Shown piece by piece: positions 36,767-47,771 of a DNA stretch of 64,000 nt. The stretch's first letter is position 1; each line of letters begins with the position of its first letter. A program made the translations under genes and the position numbers. The notes beneath the pieces are model-generated. The model made no database searches, had not been told where the DNA came from, and worked only from the letters and a program-made list of their open reading frames with translations. Location of the stretch: the NCBI RefSeq assembly GCF_030052815.1, contig NC_079507.1, forward strand, positions 59,089,119-59,153,118, in the 5' to 3' direction. This DNA is from Hevea brasiliensis (Eukaryota > Streptophyta > Magnoliopsida > Malpighiales > Euphorbiaceae).

Positions 36767-38048
36767 TGACTCAAACATCTACTCTCGAAAGGAATGAAAA
36801 CGAGGTGACGATAAATAGAATTTATGAATGAATAAAAAGAAGACAAAGGAAATAACTACGGGCTAAGATAACCTATTCTGAGATTTAGTGTGACTGGATA
36901 TATAAAAAACTTTAAAAGAAAACTTGAGAAAACAAACAAAGGATATTCAACAAAATGACAGTTTAGACACTTACTTGTGGAAAGTTGGAGAGACAGGCGA
37001 GATGAATCTGGTATCCACAAATCTTGGAGAGGTGAAGGCAGACGGCTAAAGGACTTGAGCTTACCTGAGGTAATGGGAATAAAGTGGAATGAGGTTGAGC
37101 TCGGAGGGCAATGCACAGATACTAGAGTGGTGGGAATGAGGCAGAGTGAAAATGGGTTCACAGGGTAGTGCACAAGTACTGAAAATGAAAATCGGAGGAT
37201 TTAGAGCTCTTTTAGATGAAATACTTCAGAAAACTGGTTTCCAAAGTTTCTCAAAACTTTGAGAGCTTCGAATTGCAATGCAGTAAGACTAAATCAGAGT
37301 TTAGAGTCTTTCCACGATAATCACCGCCTCCTCCCTTTCTACAGTGTTGCATGCAGGTATTTATAGGAAATGGGTATTCAAAATGAAGGGTCAGGATCTT
37401 ATCAGGGGGAGACGGAAGGCTTGAATTCAAAAGGACATAATCTGATGTCTAAGAATTAAAGAGAATCAAAATGGAAGGTCAGGATTCCATTCAGAATATC
37501 TATCCTTTCATCCCTTAATCCAACGGTCAAGGGTCTTGCCTTACGAAATGGATCCAAAGGCTGGGAATAAAAGGCACTGAATTTGTCATCTGCTTTTGAT
37601 ATGAGGGCTCCAGATCCATCCTTACAATTATAATCAACGATGTAGATCGGAATGTACAGGGCTGCTTTAACTGTTTGGCGTCTGGCGGCTAGGGGGGCGT
37701 CCTTGCAAATGAGATATGTGGTGAGGATTTGATCATGCCTGCAATGCTTTAACTAACTCGGATCTAACAGTGAAGGGAGTTAATTGAAAGTTCTGATCGG
37801 AAGTTATTTAACCCCTCTGCGTTCTCCGATCTCTATAGGTCGTCCCCTGTTTCATCCGATCTTGTTGTGACTGACTCATCTTAAGATTGTTATTCCGATC
37901 TTTATCTTCTTTTACATCCGGTCTTTTTTATTTCCCGATCTCACTATTTTCCAACCTCCTACTCAATCTGACCTGTATCGGTCAAAGTAATAAATTCTTC
38001 GGTTACCGATGAGCCCGCTTCGAGTTTCGCAATAAATGTCAAGGCCCT

Positions 38049-38565
38049 ATATATATGCTGAAGGATTTTCCTTTGCATATTCACAACTTTCGCCGGTGAA
38101 TCTTCAATGTTTCATTCTTCAATTCTTGGCTTTTCTGGTAAGAATTCTTCCCATGGCAACCAATTTAATCTTTTTCCAAATGCTTTCTTTGTTCATTTCC
38201 TGAAAATGAGCAACTCTGGTGATCAGATGTTCATGAGGGTGTCATTCGATGATAGTGAGGGAACTGGACTAATTAACTGATCAAGGTCGAAACTAACTAC
38301 TGCACCGATCTTGGGTCGGCCCATCGGCATGGCTCATAGACCAATCTCTGATAAGAAGATCGCTAATTTCAATCTTAATATCGATAATCGCCTCTTGAAG
38401 TTCACTTGGTTCCTTACCATCTCGAGGGTCCCGATTGTAGCTCAGTTCTGGTCGATGACATTAACAATGACGCCGTTCAATATCATGAGAGTCGTAGTCA
38501 TCCCACCTGAGCTATACATCTGCCCAGTATTTATTGCTGGCTTTCTGATCAAACACATCTTTTGA
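38049..38565 (+). pseudogene. Decayed upstream copy of the antisense LTR gene start
   Basis: A TATA-like tatatatatgctg (38049) is followed about 150 bp later by a leader ending cctgaaaatgagc and a reading frame MSNSGDQMFMRVSFDDSEG with a stop after 24 codons. The same layout (TATA, CT-rich leader, ctgaaaatgagc, acidic start) recurs at 39024-39190. A second ORF (38311-38565) follows but is not recognisable. It may be a diverged duplicate of the 5' end of the gene at 39190. The link rests on layout and the short shared motif. Confidence 0.35.
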
Positions 38566-38944
38566 TTCAGCCACAAGACTAGGCTTTGACATAGGCTAGC
38601 ATTATGGGCTTCGGAGTAGTCTTAAGCTAGGTAGAATATAGTGTTGATTTTGAGAGATTGTCCAAATAATGTAATCTAATCTTTTGAGATCGCCCAAATG
38701 ATGTAATCTGATCTTTTGAGATCGCCCAAATGATTGTTTGGAAATGAAATGAAATTTTACTTGAATGTTTTTGTTTTATTATTGCATTGGTTATTTTTTC
38801 GATCTCTAATAAATGTAACCGATCTGATCCCTAGACGAATCGCCATTTGTCGATCCGTGGGTTTGGAAATTTGTTCAATCCGATGACCTTTGTTGACCAA
38901 TCTCATTTATCCGACCTTTTTACTATGTTTCTGAAATCTTCTTG

Positions 38945-39035
38945 TGACGTGTCATCGAGGCGGCTCGGTCCTGTTAACCGATGCGTCACTTGGGACTTCG
39001 TGAGCATTTAATGCTCAGACGAGTATAAATAGGGG
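38945..39035 (+). promoter_or_regulatory. Promoter of the antisense LTR gene
   Basis: A strong TATA box tataaatagggg (39024-39035) lies 155 bp before the ATG at 39190. Upstream are a palindromic bZIP-type site tgacgtgtca (38945-38954) and gatgcgtcac. It faces right, opposite to the Ogre coding strand. Activity is inferred. Confidence 0.5.
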
Positions 39036-39189
39036 AAAGGTTAGTCATTTGTTTCCTTATGTCATTTTCAGACCTTCCCCTAGTGATTTCAACACTCCCT
39101 CTCACTTTCTAAAGTTTTCAGGCACCAATTCACACTTCGGTAAGGGTTTTGATCTTTTTTCAGTTGGTTCTCACTTTTGTTTTCTGAAA

Positions 39190-40972
39190 ATGAGCGACAC
39201 CGACGGTCAGAGAGCTATTAGTTCTTCCTCCATTCATATCTCATGGACATCGGACGAAGTTGAGGTGGTTAGGCCGAGCGGGCGACCCAAACCTTCTACA
39301 ACCTCTGTCTCAACCCACAGTCGGGCTGCTAAGTCAAAACAAGCATCTTGTTCAGGGAAAGAAAACTTACCCGTGGATGAGTTATCGTCGGTCCTCAAGG
39401 AAATCGATCTACAGTCCATTAATCAAGAATATAACCTTCGGACTGACTCCTTCGAGCTCATCAAATGTCATGGCGATCTCCGAGCTGATCATTTCTTTGA
39501 AGGAAATGACATAACCATGGTATATGAAGAACAACTGAAGGCCGGGCTTCGGTTCCCCCTAGACAAATTCTTTAGAGCCGTTCTGAAGTTCCATCATGTC
39601 TGTGTAGCCCAAGTGCACCTGAACTCTTGGCAGACTCTGGTGGCTTTCAGAGGCTTACGCCGAGCTAAAAAGCTCGAGCCTATAACAAAGGTTTTCGCTG
39701 AGTTACATAGGCTTGCTTGGTGAAAGGACGACGAGTATTGGTTTTTCCAAGGTAAGCCACACTGTGGGCTTTTTACCGATCTTCCTTCTTCGTTGAAGAA
39801 TTAGAAGAATCAATTCTTCATATTGAGGAGTAAGATCCCGAATGGCTTTGAGGGTATCTCGCACAATTGGCAGTACCTGGTCCCTTCAGTTTCAAAGAAG
39901 ATCGCTCTAAATAGAGATGAGGACGTCATGGTAAATAAATTGAAGGATCAGACGGCTACTCATAAGTATTCATGTTTAGATGCAATTATGGCTGAACTAA
40001 AGTGGTGGCTAATGCAGATGATCGTCCATGAGGATTATGAGCTGCAGCTCTCTGACCTTAGACCCAAGATCGGTACAACCTAAATCTTTAGCCTCCTGAC
40101 TTAGGTGATCTCACTAACTTATTTTCTGTACAAGTATGGCTGGAGGCGAGGGCGCGAAGGAGAGCCATAAGTGAAAAAGGGAGGTCGCCCAGAAAGTGAG
40201 AGAAATGAAGATTGCTGCTGTATCCCAGACGCTAGGGCGAGACTCGGTAGAAGTGCCGGGCTCTTCATCCCGACCTTCGAGACAGCAGACCCCAGAGATA
40301 GAGATCGCTCATTCCCCTCCTCGACAAGATGAGCCACCACCTCTGTCGGTTTCTTCAAGTGCGGAATGAGGGTCTTCCTAACCTGCTGTGAGGACCCTCT
40401 CTCGTGGTGCCCGGGTCCTCATCCACTCGCTAGAGAAGAATCGCTCGGTTCGGGGGAATCCTAGCCTGGCCAAGGTTTTAGGTGCCACTATATGCTTTTA
40501 GGATGACCGGAATAGGCTAACTCCGGATAGCATTGATGACCTCCTGGCTAAAACTATGAGCTGGAGCGTAGAGAGCCCTATGAATCAACATATAATTAGA
40601 GAAAATGCTCATCTCTTGAGACAAGAAATTCTGAAGGCGGTCCAAGATGCTGCTTCTGCTAAAACCCAACTTTTGTTTGCTCAGGACCACATCACCGAGA
40701 TTGAGGGTCGGACGAAATCTTATGAGGATAGGATACTAAACCGGAGCGGGAACTATTGATGTCACTCGCCTTACTAAAGAGATCAAAGTGAAAGAAGAAG
40801 AGGCCGTGGCGAGGGAAGCCGGTGCTTATGTGAATGCTCATGGTGATCTTTTGACCGAGCTTGTAAGGTGCGATCCTGAGGAAGACTTCTCCTGGATTGT
40901 GAATCTTGTCCCTAGAGGTGAAGAGGAGAGCGAGGAGGAGCCTGAAAGAGAGAGAGAGAGAGAGAGAGGATG
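39190..40972 (+). pseudogene. Antisense gene inside the Ogre LTR (plant transposon-associated protein family), decayed
   Basis: From the ATG at 39190 (MSDTDGQRAISSSSIHISWT) the frame runs through a Ser-rich region into a conserved block, QLKAGLRFPLDKFFRAVLKF and then VHLNSWQTLVAFRGL (about 39530-39660). This block resembles a domain common in plant retroelement-associated proteins of unknown function (upstream of coiled coils). In-frame stops occur at 39721 and 39802, yet the frame stays readable to about 40072. A 62-nt GT-AG intron (40073-40134) would join MAGGEGAKE and a helical segment (ENAHLLRQEILKAVQDAASA, 40600-40660). A final part, GAYVNAHGDLLTELVRCDP, lies after a frameshift near 40756. 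Extra ORFs antisense to the pol genes are known in Tat-lineage elements. The function is unknown. Confidence 0.6.
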
Positions 40973-41657
40973 ATAGAATTGATAATATACCCGGAGAGCA
41001 GGTTAGGGGAGACCCTCCTGTCGAATGACTTGTACATTTTTTATTTTGAAATGAATTGAAGTCATTTATATTTAATTTCTTGATAAGATCAGAAAGCATC
41101 CAAACCAAATTGTCTGAGTACTTAATTGATTGAATGCAGTTGAATATTAAACCTGTGAGCGACTATTAATCAAAAGATATCAAATTACTCCAAGAGATCG
41201 AAAAAATATTACATGCGAACATGAGATCAGACGGAGCCGTGACCAAATATTGAATGGAACTTTAGAATATTAGAATTGCAAAGGTTTGAAACTGACTTGA
41301 ACTTTTAAGGTCGAAACCATTATTAGACCGGATAAAAACCTTAACTTCATTTGAGGAATATCTGGGAAATTAAAGCAAGAAGCCTGATCACAATATTAGT
41401 CAAAAGGAATTTTGCAGTATTTGTATATAGAGAGATTGGAGAACAACAGCAGGTAAGATTGGATGGTCCGGAAATCCAATATTGACTCGATTTCATCTGA
41501 TAAAGACCAAGGGATCGGAAAGCAATCTAACTTAAGCGAGCCATCGGTAAGTTCAGAAAAGCTACCTATGATTGGGACATTGGTTGAGAACAAATAATAA
41601 AGTTTCAATTTTAAAAGAACATTGCCTTTGAAGGTCGGCCAAAATATGGTGTCTACA

Positions 41658-41670
41658 GCTGCCCCTCTTT
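41658..41670 (-). other. Polypurine tract of the Ogre element
   Basis: The minus strand reads AAAGAGGGGCAGC directly before the LTR start TGTAGACACC. Position and purine content fit the plus-strand primer. Confidence 0.8.
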
Positions 41671-41769
41671 ACATAATTTCTATTAAAGAGAATGAAATTC
41701 TCTTGTATAGGAATCATGTAAAGATTCAGAACCATATTTTGGACAGTTGGGATATTAGAACCAAAGGTC

Positions 41770-43395
41770 GATAAGAAATTAAATAATGAAAATTAAAATC
41801 AACTTGGGTCTTGAAACCAGAGGTTGATAACAGAAAATCAAAAGCTGAAAATCAAAACTAACTTGGATCTTGAACCCAGAGGTTGATAACAGGAAATTAA
41901 AATTAACTTGGATCTTGAACCCAGAGATTGATAGCAGGAAAATAAATGCTGAAAATTAAAATCAACTTGGATCTTAAACCTAGAGGTTGATAACAGGAAA
42001 ATAAATGCTAAAAATTAAAATCAACTTGGATCTTGAACCCAGAGGTTAATGACAGGAAATAAATGCTGAAAATTAAAATCAATTTGGATCTTGAATTCAG
42101 AGGTTGATAACAGGAAATTAAATGCTGAAAATTAAAATCAACTCGGATCTTGAATCCAGAGGTTGATAACAAGAAATTAAATGCTGAAAATTAAAATCTT
42201 GATAACAAGAAATTAAATGCTGAAAATTAAAATCAACTTGGATCTTGAATTCAGAGGTTGATAACAGGAAAATAAATGCTGAAAATTAAAATCAACTTGA
42301 GGTTGATGGCAGGAAATTAAATACTGAAAATTAAAATCAGCTTGGATCTTAAACCAAGAGGTTGATAATAGGAAAATAAATGCTAAAAATTAAAATCAAC
42401 TTGAATCTTGAATCCAGAGGTTGATAACAGAAAAATAAATGCTAAAAATTAAAATTAATTTGGATCTTGAAACCAAAGGTTGATGGCAGGAAAATAAATG
42501 CTAAAAATTAAAATCAACTTGGATCTTGAATCCAGAGGTTGATAGCAGGAAGATAAATGCTGAAAATTAAAATCAACTTGGATCTTGAGTCCAGAGGTTG
42601 ATAACAGAAAAATAAATGCTGAAAATTAAAATCAACTTAGATCTTGAATCCAGAGGTTGATAATAGGAAATTAAATACTGAAAATTAAAATCAACTTGGA
42701 TCTTGAACCCAGAGGTTGATAACAGGAAATTAAATGCTGAAAATTAAAATCAACTTGGATCTTGAACCCAGAGTTTGATAACAGGAAAATAAATGCTGAA
42801 AATTAAAATCAACTTAGATCTTGAATCCAGAGGTTGATAACAAGAAAATAAATGCTGAAAATTAAAATCAACTTGGATTTTGAATCCAGAGGTTGATGAC
42901 AGGAAATTAAAATCAACTCGGATCTTGATCCCAGAGGTTGATGGCAAAAAATTAAATGCTGAAAATTAAAATTAACTTGGATCTTGAATCCAGAGGTTGA
43001 TAGCATGAAAATAAATGCTGAAAATTAAAATCAACTTGGATCTTGAATCCAGATGTTGATGACAGGAAATTAAAATCAACTTGGATCTTGAACCCAGAGG
43101 TTGATGGCAGAAAAATAAATACTGAAAATTAAAATCAACTTGGATCTTGAACCCAAATGTTGATGGCAGGAAGATAAATGTTGAAAATTAAAATCAACTT
43201 GGATCTTGAACCCAGAGGTTGATAACGGGAAAATAAATACTGAAAATTAAAAACAACTTGGATCTTGAATCCAGATATTGATAACAGGAAAATAAATGCT
43301 GAAAATTAAAATCAACTTGGATATTGAATCCAGAGGTTGATAACAGAAAAATAAATGTTAAAAATTAAAATCAACTCAGAGGTTGAGGGTATGAA
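41770..43395 (-). repeat. ~59-bp tandem repeat array in the Ogre 3' UTR
   Basis: Roughly 25-30 head-to-tail units contain aaaattaaaatcaacttgga, then tcttgaa-ccagaggttgat, then aacaggaaataaatgctg. Many units are complete; a few are shortened (for example 42180-42200, 42300, 42905). Variation between units (tccag/cccag, aacag/ggcag) indicates several rounds of local duplication. The array lies between the pol end and the PPT, the position where Ogre-lineage elements are known to carry hypervariable tandem repeats. The short minus-strand ORFs (42750-43006) are read-through of the repeat. Confidence 0.95.
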
Positions 43396-43554
43396 ATGTT
43401 ATGTTTGTACCTTTAATGATCACAAAGCAAACCTGACATAAGATGTTCCTCCAATCAAAGTGTACTTAACAAGGTCCCGGAGATAGATGATTAATGGAGA
43501 GGGTCAGAACGAGTCTCAAGGCATGGCCTACAATTTTCTCATTTTACTCACTTT

Positions 43555-44130
43555 TTCAGGATGCCCTTTTGGGTTTTCACTCTCACATTTTTTTTTTACA
43601 CCAATCGCCCGGCTATCGTTTATCCCTTGTAAACCTCATAGCAAATTGTACGAGGTTATCAATATTCAAATCCTGATCTTATAATAAAGTTTTAATGAAT
43701 TAATAGTGCATAAATTAAGGTATATATAAAAAAAACAAATTAGAGTGAAGAAACAATTTTATTATGGCTTAAAAAAAAAGGTACAATTTCAAAGAAAAAA
43801 GGTACAAGAATAGATCTCACAAATTCCTTTTAGCTAACTTTGAACTCCCTTAACTGCCACCATTTCAAGTAATCTTCCAACTAATGTTCATGCCGTAGTG
43901 ACTTATTACCTCTTCAGTCTCAGGTCCCCTTTCTTATTCATCCATTTTCTGTACTTAGGAGCACCCTTTCGGGTTATCACCCATAGAGGATGATCTTTTT
44001 TTTTTTAACTCACTTTTTCAGGATGCCCTTTCGGGTTTTCACCCCTACTCATTTTTTAGAAAACGCTCTTGCCGGTTTTCACCCTCTTTCACACATTTTG
44101 CTAGGATCGCCCTTTCTGGTTTTCACTACT
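43555..44130 (-). repeat. Five dispersed copies of a CCCTTTCGGGTTTTCAC motif
   Basis: Plus-strand copies occur at 43559-43580 (ggatgcccttttgggttttc), 43960-43980 (gcaccctttcgggttatcac), 44021-44042 (ggatgccctttcgggttttc), 44063-44082 (acgctcttgccggttttcac) and 44104-44126 (ggatcgccctttctggtttt). Each is followed by tcac and pyrimidine-rich DNA. The core ccctttcggg is nearly self-complementary (cccgaaaggg). It lies just downstream of the pol stop in Ogre orientation. Confidence 0.85.
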
Positions 44131-44162
44131 ACATTTTTTGTTCATTTTCTTTTTCTTTTTTT

Positions 44163-47100
44163 TTAGGCATAGTGTCTTTTTACGGCATCTGCATTTACGG
44201 GTCTTGGGAATTCTTCCCCGTACATGTGAGTCAAGATCAGTGTACCACTAGAAAATGCCTTTTTAACCACATAGAGTCCCTCGTAAGTTGGTGACCATTT
44301 GTCCCGAGGATCATTTTGATTTGGGAGGATCTTTTTTAAAACCAGATCTCCCGATTGGAATTCGCACAGGCGAACATCTTTATTAAATGCTTTAGCCATT
44401 CTCCTTTGGTGTAACTGCCCATGACAAGCCGCTGTTAGTCTTCTTTCGTCTATTAAATTCAGCTGATCTAACCTCGATTGAATCCATTCTGACTCGTCGA
44501 GTCCCGACTCTTTTAGAATTCTCAGGGAGGAAATTTCTACCTCTATAGGTAAAACAACTTCCATTCCGTAGACCAATGAATATGGAGTTGCCCCAGTCGA
44601 TGTTCTTGTGGAGGTCTGATAAGCATGAAGGGCGAAGGGAAGTATATCATGCCAATCTTTATAAGTAACGGTCATTTTCTTGATTATTCTCTTGAGATTT
44701 TTATTAGCGGCTTCCACCGCTCCATTCATTTGGGGACGGTATGGTGATGAATTGAGATGCCAGATTTTGTACTGGTCACATAAATTTCGGATTTCAGGCT
44801 ATTCAAATTCTTAGCATTGTCGGTGATGATCTCGCCAGGAAGGCCATATCAGCAGATAATATTATTCTTGAAGAATTTAAGGCATGTATTTTGTGTGATA
44901 TGAGTATATGACGTTGCCTCAATCCATTTGAAAAAGTAGTCAATAGCCACCAAGATGAACTAGTCCCCATTGGATGCTTTGGGATTAATAGGACTGATTA
45001 CGTCGATGTCCCACATTGCAAAAGGCCAAGGTGAGACAAAATTAAAAAGTTGATAAGGCGGGACATTTATTGAATCAGCATAAATTTGACATTTATGACA
45101 CTTCCGAAAGTACTCAATGCAGTCTTTTTCCAAAGTAGTCCAGAAGTATCCCCGTCTCATTATTTGCTTGGCCATCATATGCCCATTGGCGTGAGTAGTG
45201 CAATTTCCCTCATAAGTTTCAAAAAGGATCCTCTTTGCTTCTTTTGCATCTACGCATCTCAATAACTCGCCATTGGAGCTTCTTTTGTGCAAAATTTCAC
45301 CACTGGGGAAGTATCCTAGTGCTAACCTCCTGATCATTCTTCTTTTATTTCTGCTTGCCCTGGGAGGGTATTCCCTGGTTTTGATATAGACTTGGATGTC
45401 ATGATACCAAAGTTTACCATCTGTTTCTTCTTCGATCATGAAGTAGTACGCCGACTCTCCCCTTACTTTAATTTGTAACATCTGTGTCGTCTGTCCTTCT
45501 TCCATCTGAGTCATAACAGCTAGAGTGGCTAAAGCATCGATGAATTGGTTCTTGTCACGATTGAGATGAGTGAAGGAAGTCTTTTCGAATTTCTTGATCA
45601 ATTGTAGGAGATACTTTTGATACGGGATCAGTTTCGAATCTTTAGTTTGCCATTCCCCTTTGACTTGGTAAATATGATCAAGGCTGAATCTCTGTACACC
45701 TCTAATTTCTTAATTTTCATTTTGATGGCAACCTGCAAACCCATCACACAGGCTTCATACTCTGTAACGTTGTTGGTGCAGTTGAACCTTAGCTTGATAG
45801 CTATTGGGAAATGTTTTCCATCTGGGGATATCAAAAATGCCCCAATCCCATTACCGGACAAATTGACTGTTCCGTTGAAATATATTTCCCATACGTCATT
45901 CGGTTCTTTGTCATCACTGCTGACTTCATTAACATACTCATCGAGAAATTCGAAATCCAAGGCTTTATAATCCTTGATTGGGTTTTCTGCTAGGAGATCA
46001 GCAATCACGTTTCCTTTCACTGCCTTTCTGGTCATGTAGATAATGTCATATTGAGAAAGTATGACCTGCCATTTTTCTATCCTCCCTGGCACGAACGGTC
46101 TTTCAAATACATACTTGATTGGGTCCATTCTAGAGATGAGCCATATTTTATGATTCAACATGTAATGCTTGAGTCAATTTGCCGTCCATGCCAATGCGTA
46201 ACAAGTTTTCTCTAGGAATGAGTATTTCGACTCGCATTCGTTGAATTTGTTGCGTAGAAAGTAAATGGCTCTTTCCTTTCTCCCCGCGTCATCGTGTTGT
46301 CGGAGCACACATCCCATTGAACTTTGTTGAACTGCCATGTATAAAATCAACGGCCTTCCCGTCACTGGAGGAACCAATATTGGTGGATTTGACAGGTACC
46401 GTTTAATTTTTTCAAAGGCCTCTTGACAAACTTGATCCCATTGGGCGGTATTATTCTTCTTGAGTAGTTTAAAAATGGACTCAGCTTTAGCAATGAGATT
46501 GGAGATGAATCTCAAAATGTAGTTTAGTTTTCCTAGGAAACTATGCACCTCCCTTGTCTTTGGGGATGGCATTTCTTGAATGGCTCGAACTTTGTCTGGA
46601 TCCATTTTTATTCCTTTCTCGCTTACTATGAATCTCAATAGCTTACCAGACCTGGCCCCAAATACACATTTAGCCAGGTTCAGCTTCAGTTGATACTTCC
46701 TGAGCCTTTCGAACACCTTTCTCAACACCTGTACGTGACTTTCTGCCCATCTGGATTTGATGATCATATCATCCACATATACTTCTACTTCCTTGTGCAT
46801 CATGTCATGGAATAATGTGACCATGGTGCATTGGTAGGTAGCTTCAACATTCTTTAATCCAAAGGGCATCACCCGATAGCAAAATACCCCCCACTGGGTG
46901 ATAATAGCAGTTTTGTCTTTGTTCCCCTCATCCATAGGAATTTGGTTATACCCCGATGCCCCGTTGACACATGAACATCTTCCCAGCCCTGCAGCATTGT
47001 TTACCAGCACATCTATATGTGGGAGAGAAAAATCATCCTTCAAACTTGCCTTATTGAGATCCCTGTAATCAATGCATGCCCTTACTCTTCCATCCTTCTT

Positions 47101-47763
47101 CATTACAGGGACAACATTAGCTATCCATTGGGGGTATTTCACCATTTCTAGGAATCCAGCATTATACTACTTTTTGACTTTATCCCTAACTTTGAGCAGC
47201 GTGTCGGCGTTCATTCTTTTCAATTTCTGTTTCACTGGAATCGCCCTAGGAATCAGAGGGATTTTATGCGTTACTATCTAAGGATCCAATCTTAGCATGT
47301 CATCATAGCTCCATGAGAATACATCAATGAATTCCTTGAGCAAACTGATCATACTCTCTAATTCTCTGTTATTCATGACCTTAAGTTCCCTCTTCATTTC
47401 CTCAGTCCCTAAATTTATGGTGTGCATTTCATCCCCACAAGGCACCAGGGAAGGTACATCTGTTTCGCCCTGTTCTTCTACAGACTCTTCTTCGGAATCA
47501 CTTGAACCAATGGCAGTTATGGGACTTTCAAAGTTAACATAAGGAATTTCAGAGTCAATTGAATTATTATGTATGGATTGGTTAATGGTCCTGAAGAAAT
47601 GAAAGTGGAGTATATTAAAAAAAATAGATTTTAATGGCAAAAGGAAAAGAGAATTGGACACAAAATGTGCTATTAATTTATTAATACTTCTATCATAAAA
47701 AAAGGGTCTATTTACAGCATTACACTTGTCGCCATGGACAAAATGATCAAGTGTCGATAACAA
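44163..47763 (-). pseudogene. Ogre pol: RT, RNase H, second RNase H and integrase (pseudogene)
   Basis: RT segments read DGRVRACIDYRDLNKAS, VMPFGLKNVEATYQ and VEVYVDDMIIKSRW (46174-47145, with catalytic YVDDM). RNase H 1 (NKFNECESKYSFLEKTCYAL) has lost its first Asp (MAVQQSSMGC). The second RNase H (45628-45880: WEIYFNGTVNLSGNG, NNVTEYEACVMGLQ, LEVYRDS, NQFIDALATLA) has Asn where the first catalytic Asp is expected (YFDG). Integrase keeps the HHCC zinc region (HANGHMMAKQIM ... CHKCQ), the first Asp (AMWDIDVISP), the second Asp (IITDNAKNLN) and the Glu region (NGAVEAANKN), but stops and frameshifts split it (near 45600, 44958 and 44735). It ends at 44163. Confidence 0.9.
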
Positions 47764-47771
47764 AATGTACT

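Larger units (their letters stand above)
36767..41657 (-). repeat. Ogre-type LTR (~4.9 kb)
   Basis: On the plus strand it runs from tgactcaaacatc to ggtgtctaca. On the minus strand the LTR begins TGTAGACACC, right after the polypurine tract, and ends GAGTCA next to the primer site. Ogre LTRs are known to reach several kb. It contains a plus-strand (antisense) gene remnant, a ~32-bp tandem repeat (38650-38735, cgcccaaatgatgtaatctg) and two TATA-like sites facing right. The partner LTR lies outside the window, so length cannot be confirmed by comparison. Confidence 0.65.

Noticed and set aside
42750..43006. Two 65-residue minus ORFs in the array
   Set aside because: They are repeated translations of the 59-bp unit, not genes.
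41770..43395. CRISPR-like regular repeat array
   Set aside because: Units are contiguous with no unique spacers, and the DNA is plant nuclear retrotransposon; it is a tandem repeat.
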